From an uncultured Lachnospiraceae bacterium (GTDB lineage Bacteria > Bacillota > Clostridia > Lachnospirales > Lachnospiraceae): a stretch of DNA of 64,000 bases. Made by a program: the position numbers and the translations under genes. The notes under the pieces are model-generated. The model was not told where the DNA came from, made no database searches, and was given only the letters and a program-made list of their open reading frames with translations. The first letter of the stretch is position 1, and the number at the start of each line of letters is the position of its first letter. The stretch lies in the NCBI GenBank assembly GCA_947629525.1, contig CANREB010000002.1, forward strand, positions 62,001-126,000, in the 5' to 3' direction. Of this stretch, positions 42,898 through 50,410 are shown piece by piece.

Positions 42898-43716
42898 TCA
42901 GTCAAGGAACTCTTCGGGAAGTGTTACCTTAAAGTCTTTTGCAAGGCTTCTGAAATCATCCGATGTAATGCTCTGTCTCTTCTCGGGAACCATAGACCGT
43001 ACCTTTACGAATATTTCCGCCGATTTCTCAACCGTGTGCATCAGTCCGAATGTCAGGTCAAAGTCCTCGCCCGATACGAAGATGCCATGATGCGCCCATA
43101 TCGCAACATCATATTTTTTCATAAGTTCGCTCGTCGCCACGGCTATATCGCGCCCGCCGGGAACCATCCACGGCACTACGCCCACTCCGTCGGGAAATAC
43201 CACGGGACACTCGGTAGCCATTTCCCATAATTCACGTGTAAACACTTTGTCTTCAAGCGGAAGCACGAAAGTCATGGCAATTACATTTGCAGGATGCGCA
43301 TGATAGATGACCCTGTGCTTTCCCCCTGTAGCGATAAGCTTTACCTCATGGTTCATAAGGTGTGACGGCAGCTCGCTCGTAGGGCGTCCGCCGTTTACAA
43401 GCCCCCACACTATCCTGTAATTTTCTCCCTTGCCGTCTATCTCGATTATCGCAAAAGAATCCTCGGGATCTATGATGACATTCCTGAAATATTTTCCGCT
43501 TCCCGTTGAAATAAAATACTCGTTGGCAAGCTTCGGGACGCTCGTGCCTATCGGCGTCCACTCTTTAGGTGAAAAATTTTCTTTCACCATATCGACTTCT
43601 TCCGGCTTCATGCGGTATGTAAGGTTGCCGCCGTTTCGCTCATGCCAGCCCTGCTCCCATCCGTCATTAGCCATACGAATATATCCTTTAATAAAATCTG
43701 CATCCAAGACTTTCAT
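42898..43716 (-). CDS. rhaD: Rhamnulose-1-phosphate aldolase
   Basis: About 272 residues, a class II aldolase that splits L-rhamnulose 1-phosphate into dihydroxyacetone phosphate and L-lactaldehyde. The start region reads GWHERNGGNLTYRM. The zinc histidines are in VIYHAHPANVIAM near residue 145 and in WAHHGIFVSG near 215, and the catalytic Glu lies in the N-terminal half of the family core. The start could be the ATG at 43716 (GGAGA before it) or an ATG four codons upstream. Last of rhaB-A-D; a mini-hairpin module precedes it. Confidence 0.96.
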   Translation of the reverse strand: MKVLDADFIKGYIRMANDGWEQGWHERNGGNLTYRMKPEEVDMVKENFSPKEWTPIGTSVPKLANEYFISTGSGKYFRNVIIDPEDSFAIIEIDGKGENYRIVWGLVNGGRPTSELPSHLMNHEVKLIATGGKHRVIYHAHPANVIAMTFVLPLEDKVFTRELWEMATECPVVFPDGVGVVPWMVPGGRDIAVATSELMKKYDVAIWAHHGIFVSGEDFDLTFGLMHTVEKSAEIFVKVRSMVPEKRQSITSDDFRSLAKDFKVTLPEEFLD

Positions 43717-43732
43717 ACTTTTCTCCATTTCC

Positions 43733-43745
43733 GCCGTTTTACGGC
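43733..43745 (-). repeat. Hairpin/ribosome-site module, copy E
   Basis: A 5-bp stem GCCGT/ACGGC with a 3-base loop, followed on the minus strand by GGAAATGGAGAAAAGT and the rhaD start. The first base after the stem is G rather than A. Confidence 0.5.
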
Positions 43746-43756
43746 TTTAGATTATT

Positions 43757-45013
43757 TTAAGCGCGTTTTGAAAGGACTTCCCTCTCATACTTCTCACAAT
43801 CTTCAAACCACTTCTCACCAACAGGCACGCCGTTCTTCTCGCAGAAGTAATTCCATACGTCGCCCATAGGATATGTCTTCATCTCCTCCTGCTGCATCAT
43901 AAGCTGCGTAAGTTTTCCCTCTTCCTGAAGCTTTGCAAGCTGTTTATTTGGCGAAAGCAGGGCGTAAAGAAGCGCTTTCTGCATATTTCTCATACCTACG
44001 GTCCATGCGCTTATGCGGTTGATGCTCGCGTCAAAATAATCCAGTCCGATAAATACTCTGTCAAGCGCATCGTTTCTGACTATCTCCTTTGCGATTTCCT
44101 TTGTTTCATCGTCAAGAAGCACTACATGGTCGCTGTCCCAGCGCACGCCTCTCGTGACATGAAGCGCAAGCTTGTCATTGAAGAGAAGAAGCGAAGGTAT
44201 TTTATCGGAAACAACTTCTGTCGGATGATAATGTCCGTTATCCATAAGGCTCAATATCCCCCTTGTAGCCGCATAGCTTATACAGAACTCCGACGAACCT
44301 ACCGTATACGACTCAAGACCGATACCGAATACTTTTGACTCAAGCGCCACATATACTTTTGACTTGTCATAATCAACAGACAAAATCTCGTCAAGCGAAT
44401 CCCTGAAACGTCTTCTCGGCGATACCCTGTCCGCGGGTATGTCCTTGTAACCGTCAGGTATCCATATGTTCATCATACACGGCTGTCCCAGTTCCGTTGC
44501 AAAATACTCTGAAATTTTGATACATGCCTTGCAGTGGTCTATCCAAAACTTGCGCACCGTATCATCAGGGCTTGAAAGCGTCAGATTATCCTTGACCATG
44601 TCATGCGCAAAGCATGTCGGGTTAAAGTCGATGCCAAGTCCTCTCTCCTTTGCAAAATCCACCCATTTTTTGAAATGCTTCGGCTCAAGTTTATCCCTGT
44701 TGACAAATTCGCCGTCCTCAAATATCGCGTAGCTTGCATGAAGGTTTATCTTGTGTTTTCCGGGGATGTAGGAAAGCGCTTTATCGATATCCGCCATAAG
44801 TTCCTCGGGTGTCCTTGCCTTGCCGGGATAATTTCCCGTGGTCTGAATACCGCCCGTAAGAGGTCCGTCATGGTCAAATCCGATAACGTCGTCCCCCTGC
44901 CAGCAGTGCATGCTGATCTTTACCTTTTCAAGCTTTGCGACAGCCTCGTCCGTGTCAACGCCTATCGCCTTGTACATTTCTTTTGCCGATTCATACCTTT
45001 CTTTTACTGTCAT
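43757..45013 (-). CDS. rhaA: L-rhamnose isomerase
   Basis: A 418-residue TIM-barrel isomerase of normal length that converts L-rhamnose to L-rhamnulose. Family landmarks are ISMHCWQGDDVIGFD near residue 31, KINLHASYAIFEDGEFVNRD near 96, LGIDFNPTCFAHDMVKD near 127, MMNIWIPDGYKDIPADR near 180, ALESKVFGIGLESYTVGSSE near 224, and LMDNGHYHPTEVV. Acidic and His residues in these motifs hold the Mn2+/Zn2+ ions. GGAGG precedes the ATG. It is followed by rhaD and preceded by rhaB. Confidence 0.97.
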   Translation of the reverse strand: MTVKERYESAKEMYKAIGVDTDEAVAKLEKVKISMHCWQGDDVIGFDHDGPLTGGIQTTGNYPGKARTPEELMADIDKALSYIPGKHKINLHASYAIFEDGEFVNRDKLEPKHFKKWVDFAKERGLGIDFNPTCFAHDMVKDNLTLSSPDDTVRKFWIDHCKACIKISEYFATELGQPCMMNIWIPDGYKDIPADRVSPRRRFRDSLDEILSVDYDKSKVYVALESKVFGIGLESYTVGSSEFCISYAATRGILSLMDNGHYHPTEVVSDKIPSLLLFNDKLALHVTRGVRWDSDHVVLLDDETKEIAKEIVRNDALDRVFIGLDYFDASINRISAWTVGMRNMQKALLYALLSPNKQLAKLQEEGKLTQLMMQQEEMKTYPMGDVWNYFCEKNGVPVGEKWFEDCEKYEREVLSKRA

Positions 45014-45048
45014 TTTTGAGTCCTCCTATTCTTTAATTTATATTTAGC

Positions 45049-46449
45049 TTAATTTTTATATGTTTTAACGTCAAATGAGTTAAATATCGTCCTGCGCGCC
45101 GTCTCAAGATCAGGAAGTGCACCCATAGCAAGCATCTGAACAGTGAGATTGCCTATCGCCGTCGCTTCTGTAGGACCCGCGTACACTGTCTTTCCCGTAC
45201 GCTTTGCGGTCAGTTCGTTCAAATACTGCGCATTCGCACCACCGCCTACTACGTGGATGCAGTCATATGACACTCCTGTCATCTTTTCTATCTCCTCTGC
45301 CGCCTCTTTGTAGCACACTGCAAGGCTGTTATAGATGACTGCCGCAAACTCCGCCGTAGTTTCGGGCACCTGCTGGTCTGTCTTCCTGCAAAACTCCCTG
45401 ACTGCTTCCTGCATGCTTTCAGGCGCAAGGAACGAATCATCGTTGCAGTCAACTATCGAAGATATGCTCTCCTTTGAAGCCATATCGCAGAGCTGCGCAA
45501 AACTGTACTTGTCATTTATTTCTTTTTTAAGCGATTGTATCATCCACAGTCCCATAATGTTTTTGAGATATCTGAAACGGTAATCATATCCGCCTTCGTT
45601 CGTGAAATTGCACTCCATGCTTTTATCCGAGCAGTCAGCCTCCTTACGCTCCACGCCCATAAGCGACCATGTGCCCGAGCTTATGTACATCGTGTCCTCG
45701 GCGTTTGACGGTACTGCAAGTACTGCCGAACCTGTGTCGTGTGTCGCGGGAAGCACTACATTACAGGTAAATCCTACCTCTTTGGCTATATCGTCTTTTA
45801 ACTTGCCAAGCACAGTGCCTGCTGTCTTTATCTGTGGGAATATCCGCGTCGGATATCCAAGCCTGTCTATCAGTCCCATATCCCATACTTTTGTCTTTGG
45901 GCTTACAAGCTGTGTTGTCGTCGCATTTGTATATTCCACGCATTTTTTACCACACAAAAGAAAGTGAAAATAATCAGGTATCATAAGAAAAACTGCTGCC
46001 TTTTCAAGCTGTTCGGGCTTTTTTTGTTTCAGCGCCATAAGCTGATATATCGTATTGAATATCTGTTTTTGTATGCCCGTCCTGTTGTAGAGTTCCTTCT
46101 GCGGGATAAGTTCATAGACCTTTTCGTCCATTCCGTTTGTCCTGCCGTCCCTGTAGCCGACCGTGCTGCCTATCACTTTGTCGTTTTCGTCAAGCAGGAC
46201 AAAATCGACCGCCCAAGTGTCAATGCCGACGCTGACGGGTATTTTGCCGATCTCAGCACATTTTTTCATACCCGTTTTTATCTCTTTGAATAGGGTCTGG
46301 GTGTCCCAGCACAGTTCTCCGTCTTTTTTGCTCATTCCGTTTGGAAAACGGTGTATCTCTTCAAGCACCATCTTCCCATTCTCCATATGCGCCAAAATGT
46401 GGCGTCCGCTTGAAGCCCCGATATCAATGCCAAGATAATACTCTGCCAT
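45049..46449 (-). CDS. rhaB: Rhamnulokinase
   Basis: A 466-residue FGGY-type sugar kinase that phosphorylates L-rhamnulose at C1. The phosphate-binding start is YLGIDIGASSGRHI. The catalytic-base region is VSVGIDTWAVDFVLLD near residue 74, and nucleotide-binding motifs include YISSGTWSLMGVE near 250 and IHVVGGGANAQYLNELTAKR near 395. Start ATG with GGGGGG upstream. Leads the rhaB-A-D transcript. No RhaR/RhaS or other rhamnose regulator lies next to it. Confidence 0.96.
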   Translation of the reverse strand: MAEYYLGIDIGASSGRHILAHMENGKMVLEEIHRFPNGMSKKDGELCWDTQTLFKEIKTGMKKCAEIGKIPVSVGIDTWAVDFVLLDENDKVIGSTVGYRDGRTNGMDEKVYELIPQKELYNRTGIQKQIFNTIYQLMALKQKKPEQLEKAAVFLMIPDYFHFLLCGKKCVEYTNATTTQLVSPKTKVWDMGLIDRLGYPTRIFPQIKTAGTVLGKLKDDIAKEVGFTCNVVLPATHDTGSAVLAVPSNAEDTMYISSGTWSLMGVERKEADCSDKSMECNFTNEGGYDYRFRYLKNIMGLWMIQSLKKEINDKYSFAQLCDMASKESISSIVDCNDDSFLAPESMQEAVREFCRKTDQQVPETTAEFAAVIYNSLAVCYKEAAEEIEKMTGVSYDCIHVVGGGANAQYLNELTAKRTGKTVYAGPTEATAIGNLTVQMLAMGALPDLETARRTIFNSFDVKTYKN

Positions 46450-46510
46450 ATGCAGCCCCCCGTTTATATTTTATTTTATTAAAATCATACCTTATTTTCA
46501 CGCGCAAAAA

Positions 46511-46541
46511 AAGGACCTTTTTAATTTAAAAAAGTGTCCTT
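46511..46541 (-). terminator. Intrinsic terminator of the padR-SEDS operon
   Basis: Stem AAGGAC/GTCCTT extended by a pairing A/T-rich inner part. Minus-strand RNA ends in a run of seven U (A-run at 46506-46512). It lies between the SEDS gene and rhaB. Confidence 0.7.
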
Positions 46542-46558
46542 ATTTGCATTTGTTGAAA

Positions 46559-47896
46559 TTACAGCCTGATATTTACCGCTTTACCGTCTTCACCTCTTCT
46601 GACGCTTATGTTCCATGCCTTTCTGCATTCCGGCGCATCTGCGCATACCTTCTCATATCTGTGCACGCTTAAAAGGATGCCGATTATAATTGAATACATA
46701 ACTGTCGTGCTTCCGCCGTAAGTGACAAAAGGCATCATTATAGTCGTAATCGGAAAATATCCTAAGTTTTCCAACACTCCCTGAACACAGTTGACGGCAG
46801 GTATCAGCATGCAGCCAAACGATATGATAAAACCCATCTGATTTTTCTGCGACCTTGTGATATTTACGGCGCGCGCTACAAACACAGCAAGCGCAATTAT
46901 AAGAAGTACCGCCGCAAGCATCCCGTATGCGCGCATAATATACGTCAGCATCAGATCCGACGACACAAACAGCTCATTTGGCACTTGACCTTCATATGCG
47001 CCTATCATATTTGCGCTTTGCAGCGTTTCCCTTATATGCGTTGGCAGATAGCCCTGCGCGTTTGCATATTCCGCGGGATTTATGACTGCTTTCAGCCTCA
47101 TCGCCTGATATCCGCTGCCATAGCTTACGCCGTAAAATATCATAAACGCAAGGACCGCCGCAGGTACTATGATAACCGCTGCTGCCGCGCATACCGCTGA
47201 TTTCCGGCTCACCTTAAACCATCCTTTAAGGATGACTGTGACAGACAAAATCATACATATCACAAAAATATTTATTCCTATAGGCAGCCTGTCGGAAAAT
47301 TTCAACGTTATATACGCCGTAAAGAACAAAATCAGCAGGCTTTTTACAATTCCGCCCCACTTTTGTCCTCTCATCCTGTATAAAATCCCTGCAAAAACGG
47401 GGACATAAAGGTATGAAAAGCTTGACAGTGCGGGCAATATGCCGTTTATCCTCCTCCCGGTAAACGCACATAAAAACATTACCGCAGTCATCGCTATGTA
47501 TATGATATGGCTGCAGCGCCCGATAAAAGTATAGTCGATAAAGCACATCCCTATTGTTATCGCAAAACCAAGTACAGTGTATGCGCATTGTCTTGAAAAC
47601 CTCTCCGAGCCGAATGCCCCATACATCACGATAAGCCCCGCGATGTTTAAAAGCAGCGTGAGCGCAAGCATTTTCCAGTCAAACTGCGGTCTGTGTACAG
47701 CGTCAAGCGCAACACCGATCTCCACGGGATCGCCCATGTCGCGCACGGCTTTTTCAAGCGCAGCGCTGTGGTCGTCGCCCGACTTTTCATATGCCGCCGC
47801 CTGGTCGAGGATATGATCTTTTATCTCCCGCGCAACACCGTCGCGCGCTTTTACGCATCTTATCTGGTCTGTTATCGTCTTTAAAAATTCTTCCAT
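46559..47896 (-). CDS. SEDS (FtsW/RodA/SpoVE)-family protein with permease-prefix domain
   Basis: A 445-residue protein. Residues 1-70 resemble the HAAS/permease-prefix domain found in PadR-linked membrane proteins (KDHILDQAAAYEKSGDDHSA, MGDPVEIGVALDAV). From residue 73 on there are about ten helices with a SEDS pattern. In the large fourth outer loop the usual P-E-x-x-T-D-F-I-F reads PNELFVSSDLML, keeping the Asp that aligns with the catalytic residue of RodA/FtsW. The terminal PFVTYGGSTTVMYSIIIGIL matches the SEDS end motif. SEDS proteins polymerise glycan strands from lipid II. This one has no paired class B PBP nearby and is controlled by PadR. Confidence 0.78.
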   Translation of the reverse strand: MEEFLKTITDQIRCVKARDGVAREIKDHILDQAAAYEKSGDDHSAALEKAVRDMGDPVEIGVALDAVHRPQFDWKMLALTLLLNIAGLIVMYGAFGSERFSRQCAYTVLGFAITIGMCFIDYTFIGRCSHIIYIAMTAVMFLCAFTGRRINGILPALSSFSYLYVPVFAGILYRMRGQKWGGIVKSLLILFFTAYITLKFSDRLPIGINIFVICMILSVTVILKGWFKVSRKSAVCAAAAVIIVPAAVLAFMIFYGVSYGSGYQAMRLKAVINPAEYANAQGYLPTHIRETLQSANMIGAYEGQVPNELFVSSDLMLTYIMRAYGMLAAVLLIIALAVFVARAVNITRSQKNQMGFIISFGCMLIPAVNCVQGVLENLGYFPITTIMMPFVTYGGSTTVMYSIIIGILLSVHRYEKVCADAPECRKAWNISVRRGEDGKAVNIRL

Positions 47897-47912
47897 TTTA
47901 CCCTCCTGTGTT

Positions 47913-48242
47913 TCAGTTCAAAAAGCATAGCACGTTTGATACAGCGTTTTGATATTCCTGCCACTCGTCTTTTTTTGCCTTGAGATATTTTTTCCCTTCT
48001 TTTGTGAGGCTGTAATATTTGCGTGTTTTACCGCCTGCTTCGTCCTCGTAAGCTGTGAGGTACTTTTTTTCCTCCAGTGAGTGAAGAAGAGGATAGAGTG
48101 TCCCGGCTTTCAGGGTAAAGACGTTGTTTGATTTTTTTTCGAGTGTTTCTATCATCTCGTAACCGTACATGTCTTTGTCCTCCAAGAGCCTAAGAATGAG
48201 CATTGATGTACTGCCTGAAATCAGTGATTTGTCGATTGCCAT
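47913..48242 (-). CDS. PadR-family transcriptional regulator
   Basis: A 109-residue winged-helix repressor: LISGSTSMLILRLLEDKDMY at the N-terminus, GYEMIETLEKKS, TLKAGTLYPLLHSLEEKKYL and KTRKYYSLTKEGKKYL are the PadR signature blocks. The C-terminal dimer helix is short, as in PadR-s1 proteins. AGGAGG precedes the ATG. The membrane SEDS gene follows after 16 bp. Its own promoter is overlaid by three similar inverted repeats, indicating autoregulation. The inducer is unknown; several family members respond to membrane- or wall-active compounds. Confidence 0.93.
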   Translation of the reverse strand: MAIDKSLISGSTSMLILRLLEDKDMYGYEMIETLEKKSNNVFTLKAGTLYPLLHSLEEKKYLTAYEDEAGGKTRKYYSLTKEGKKYLKAKKDEWQEYQNAVSNVLCFLN

Positions 48243-48307
48243 TATTGATTTACCTCCTGTTGATACTAAATTGTTACATTTGTCCGCGCAGATGTATGTG
48301 TATGGTT

Positions 48308-48330
48308 CATATATAGATTGTCGATATATG
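48308..48330. promoter_or_regulatory. Probable PadR operator O3
   Basis: An imperfect 23-base inverted repeat, CATATATAGAT and its partner around 48319, with nine of eleven pairs matching. It resembles O1 and O2 and lies within the leader of the padR transcript. Confidence 0.5.
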
Positions 48331-48340
48331 CGACTAAAAA

Positions 48341-48363
48341 AATATATAGATAATCTATATATT
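48341..48363. promoter_or_regulatory. Probable PadR operator O1
   Basis: A perfect inverted repeat of 11-base arms, AATATATAGAT and ATCTATATATT, around one A at 48352. It covers the predicted transcription start, directly downstream of the -10 box. Confidence 0.7.
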
Positions 48364-48367
48364 TTTT

Positions 48368-48396
48368 ATTATATATAGGTTATCTATATATGTCAA
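48368..48396 (-). promoter_or_regulatory. Consensus promoter of padR
   Basis: A full-consensus sigma-A promoter on the minus strand: TTGACA (48391-48396), 17 bp, TATAAT (48368-48373). The leader would be about 118 bases long. The spacer is occupied by operator O2. Confidence 0.85.
48371..48391. promoter_or_regulatory. Probable PadR operator O2
   Basis: Inverted repeat ATATATAGGT and ATCTATATAT around one T at 48381; nine of ten pairs match. It fills the spacer between the -35 and -10 boxes, so binding would block the polymerase. Confidence 0.65.
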
Positions 48397-48598
48397 GTGG
48401 TATTTTGGTTGATTTTGATATCAATGTCATCAACTTAAAGAAGATTTATTAAAAAATAATTGAAAAAAATTATATGAGGTATTTTTTTGCATCTTTGATA
48501 AGTAGCGTTTTTTCAACATTTTTATTTTTTCACTTTTCAATATCAGTGTCAAGAATAAATGCCGCAGTAGAAATCCGCAAAAAGAATTATATAAAAGC
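48397..48598. other. AT-rich gene-free stretch between padR promoter and pepE terminator
   Basis: Very AT-rich and without a credible gene. It holds a dyad at 48408-48434 (GTTGAT/ATCAAC enclosing the palindrome TTGATATCAA), just upstream of the padR -35 box, which could bind a second regulator. A plus-strand open frame beginning at 48474 runs antisense into pepE and has no ribosome site. Nothing else is recognisable. Confidence 0.5.
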
Positions 48599-48617
48599 GC
48601 ATAGAATTGCTCTATGC
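48599..48617 (-). terminator. Intrinsic terminator after pepE
   Basis: A perfect 7-bp stem GCATAGA/TCTATGC with a 5-base loop and flanking A- and T-runs, so it could work in both directions. It lies 63 bp after the peptidase gene. Confidence 0.65.
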
Positions 48618-48679
48618 TTTTTTATGCTGTATTTCTGTTTAATTATAACTGTGGTAAATTGGTTGAGTAAATCGGGATT

Positions 48680-49348
48680 TTATTCTTCATTTTGTTTCAA
48701 AATTGCACCATTTTCAAAAAAGAAAAAAGGTCTGTTACCAATGACCTCCATATCCTCACCATTTACAAAAAGTGTTACTTCTTCTGGCAAAGCCACGACT
48801 TTTCTATGTTTTGATACCTCCAACAGGTATTGCCTACTTTCCTCATCTTTTTCAGCGGTTCGATTTGTATAATGACATAAAATCGATGTTCCATTTAATA
48901 CATCAAATCCATCTATATCACTCAAATTCACTTCATTCGTATCATCAAGTCTGCAAGCTTCTAAATCTTTTCCAAAGATTATTGCACCTGCGCTTCCGCC
49001 AAAAACAACTCCTTCACCATTCAAATATTCCTTTATCTTTTCAAACGCTCCACTTATTTTTAAATCATGTAACAATTTGAATGTATTACCTCCGCCAATA
49101 AATATTACGCCAAAATCGTTCAAATTTTTAGCCGCCAATTCATCTGCGCTGTTTACCATTTCAATATAAGGAATATCAACATTTTTTAATTCATCTTTTA
49201 TCCATTCATAGCAGTCGGCATACATTCTCTGTTCCATTGCTAATGGTACATACAAGCAAGGTTTTGAATGGTCAATTACCTCATTTAATCTTTTATTTGC
49301 TTCAATCGTTTGAATACCTGCACCACCACCACATAAAAAAACTTTCAT
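48680..49348 (-). CDS. Peptidase E-like S51 serine peptidase
   Basis: A 222-residue protein of the class I glutamine amidotransferase-like S51 fold. FLCGGGAGI opens the first strand, FIGGGNTFKLLHDL lies near residue 84, and the nucleophile serine is in VFGGSAGAIIFGKD near 118; HYTNR near 160 supplies the His. PepE cleaves Asp-X dipeptides; related members have other amide substrates. The gene is much richer in A/T than its neighbours and is flanked by AT-rich spacers, which suggests later acquisition. Ribosome site AGGAGG is 12 bases from the ATG, a long spacing. Confidence 0.88.
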   Translation of the reverse strand: MKVFLCGGGAGIQTIEANKRLNEVIDHSKPCLYVPLAMEQRMYADCYEWIKDELKNVDIPYIEMVNSADELAAKNLNDFGVIFIGGGNTFKLLHDLKISGAFEKIKEYLNGEGVVFGGSAGAIIFGKDLEACRLDDTNEVNLSDIDGFDVLNGTSILCHYTNRTAEKDEESRQYLLEVSKHRKVVALPEEVTLFVNGEDMEVIGNRPFFFFENGAILKQNEE

Positions 49349-49407
49349 AAAATAAAGTTGCCTCCTAATACTTGCAAATCTCGATTTGTTTCTCTGATAT
49401 TATATAT

Positions 49408-49435
49408 ATCATACCACAAGCAATTCCACAATCAA
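49408..49435 (-). promoter_or_regulatory. Possible promoter of the peptidase E gene
   Basis: Minus-strand TTGATT (49430-49435), 16 bp, TATGAT (49408-49413). A second TATAAT at 49399-49404 lacks a matching -35 box. Confidence 0.4.
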
Positions 49436-49591
49436 CTGGTGAACGTCCCGCCTAATTCTACAAATACTTCCTGCGTGACGCGGCAGAGTGTGTCTCTTAC
49501 CAAAACACCAGCACCGCAAAGTATAACTCCTGCCGATTATTATCCTTTATCCCTTGCCAATAGTCCGACACTTCCTGTTTTTTCGCTTTTA

Positions 49592-50404
49592 CTATGGAAA
49601 AATAATGCGGAAACACTGTATGCCCTCTACATAATTCCCAGCCGTCGAATTGGCGGGATAATATACAGCACCATCACCATTCTCCTCTCCAAGCCCCTTT
49701 ACTGCTTCCGAGGCGTCTTCCCCGTCGTACTCTCTATTGGGACATGCGCAGAACACAAGACCATCGTACCCCTCGGGTACTTTGAAGATGTATTCCGTTG
49801 TGGCGCTATACCCTGATGCCGCGTTTCCTGCTTCATCATACACCCATTCGTCCCATTTTCCCTGTATTTTGCTCGAATAAGAGATCTCATAGCTTACTCC
49901 GTCTATTTCCAGTGTAAAGCTGTTTTCCTGATTATCATCGCCGAAAAAGTCGCGCTGAGGCAGCATACGTCCCGTGTACCAATCATATATGGCATATTTG
50001 TTTATCGTATTGCAATATTCCACGTCCTGCTCCGCATCATAATAGGCACCCGGGTCATATGTCTTAGTCAGCGTCAAATGAATTAACTGACGCCCCTCTT
50101 CATCGGCGGGTTCGACGTAGCAGTCTGTCTGTTTTATCGCCGCGCTGCCCACCTTGCAGTAAGTCTCCGGTTCATCTTCGTTATAATAGATATAGTCCAC
50201 AGTACAGTTTACGGGTCCATCATGTACGTCGATGCCGTGCTCCTCAAAATAACTTGGTTTCGGGCTGCCCTGCGTCTTACCGCAATTGGCGCATGTCATA
50301 GGCGCGGTGTATGTTGCTTCCTGCCAGTCGTGGTTTAAGCAGCACCCGCTCATCATGCCGCAAAGCAGTGTGACCGTAAACAGCAGCAATGGTTTCTTTT
50401 TCAT
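49592..50404 (-). CDS. Lipoprotein of unknown function
   Basis: A 270-residue lipoprotein with signal peptide and lipobox MSGC-C near residue 21. Right after it comes HDWQEATYTAPMTCANCGKT with G-S-P, a short Cys-x-x-Cys motif seen at the start of many clostridial lipoproteins. The remainder is an acidic, Tyr-rich extracytoplasmic domain with no family I recognise. It follows the GH17-like gene by six bases and ends the beta-glucan operon, so it may be an accessory surface protein of that system. Only a weak AAAGG ribosome site is visible. Confidence 0.7.
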   Translation of the reverse strand: MKKKPLLLFTVTLLCGMMSGCCLNHDWQEATYTAPMTCANCGKTQGSPKPSYFEEHGIDVHDGPVNCTVDYIYYNEDEPETYCKVGSAAIKQTDCYVEPADEEGRQLIHLTLTKTYDPGAYYDAEQDVEYCNTINKYAIYDWYTGRMLPQRDFFGDDNQENSFTLEIDGVSYEISYSSKIQGKWDEWVYDEAGNAASGYSATTEYIFKVPEGYDGLVFCACPNREYDGEDASEAVKGLGEENGDGAVYYPANSTAGNYVEGIQCFRIIFP

Positions 50405-50410
50405 ATCTGA

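Noticed and set aside
48474-48872. Plus-strand open frame of 132 codons antisense to pepE
   Set aside because: No ribosome site, AT-driven hydrophobic composition, and its second half is the complement of the peptidase E gene, which has clear family motifs.
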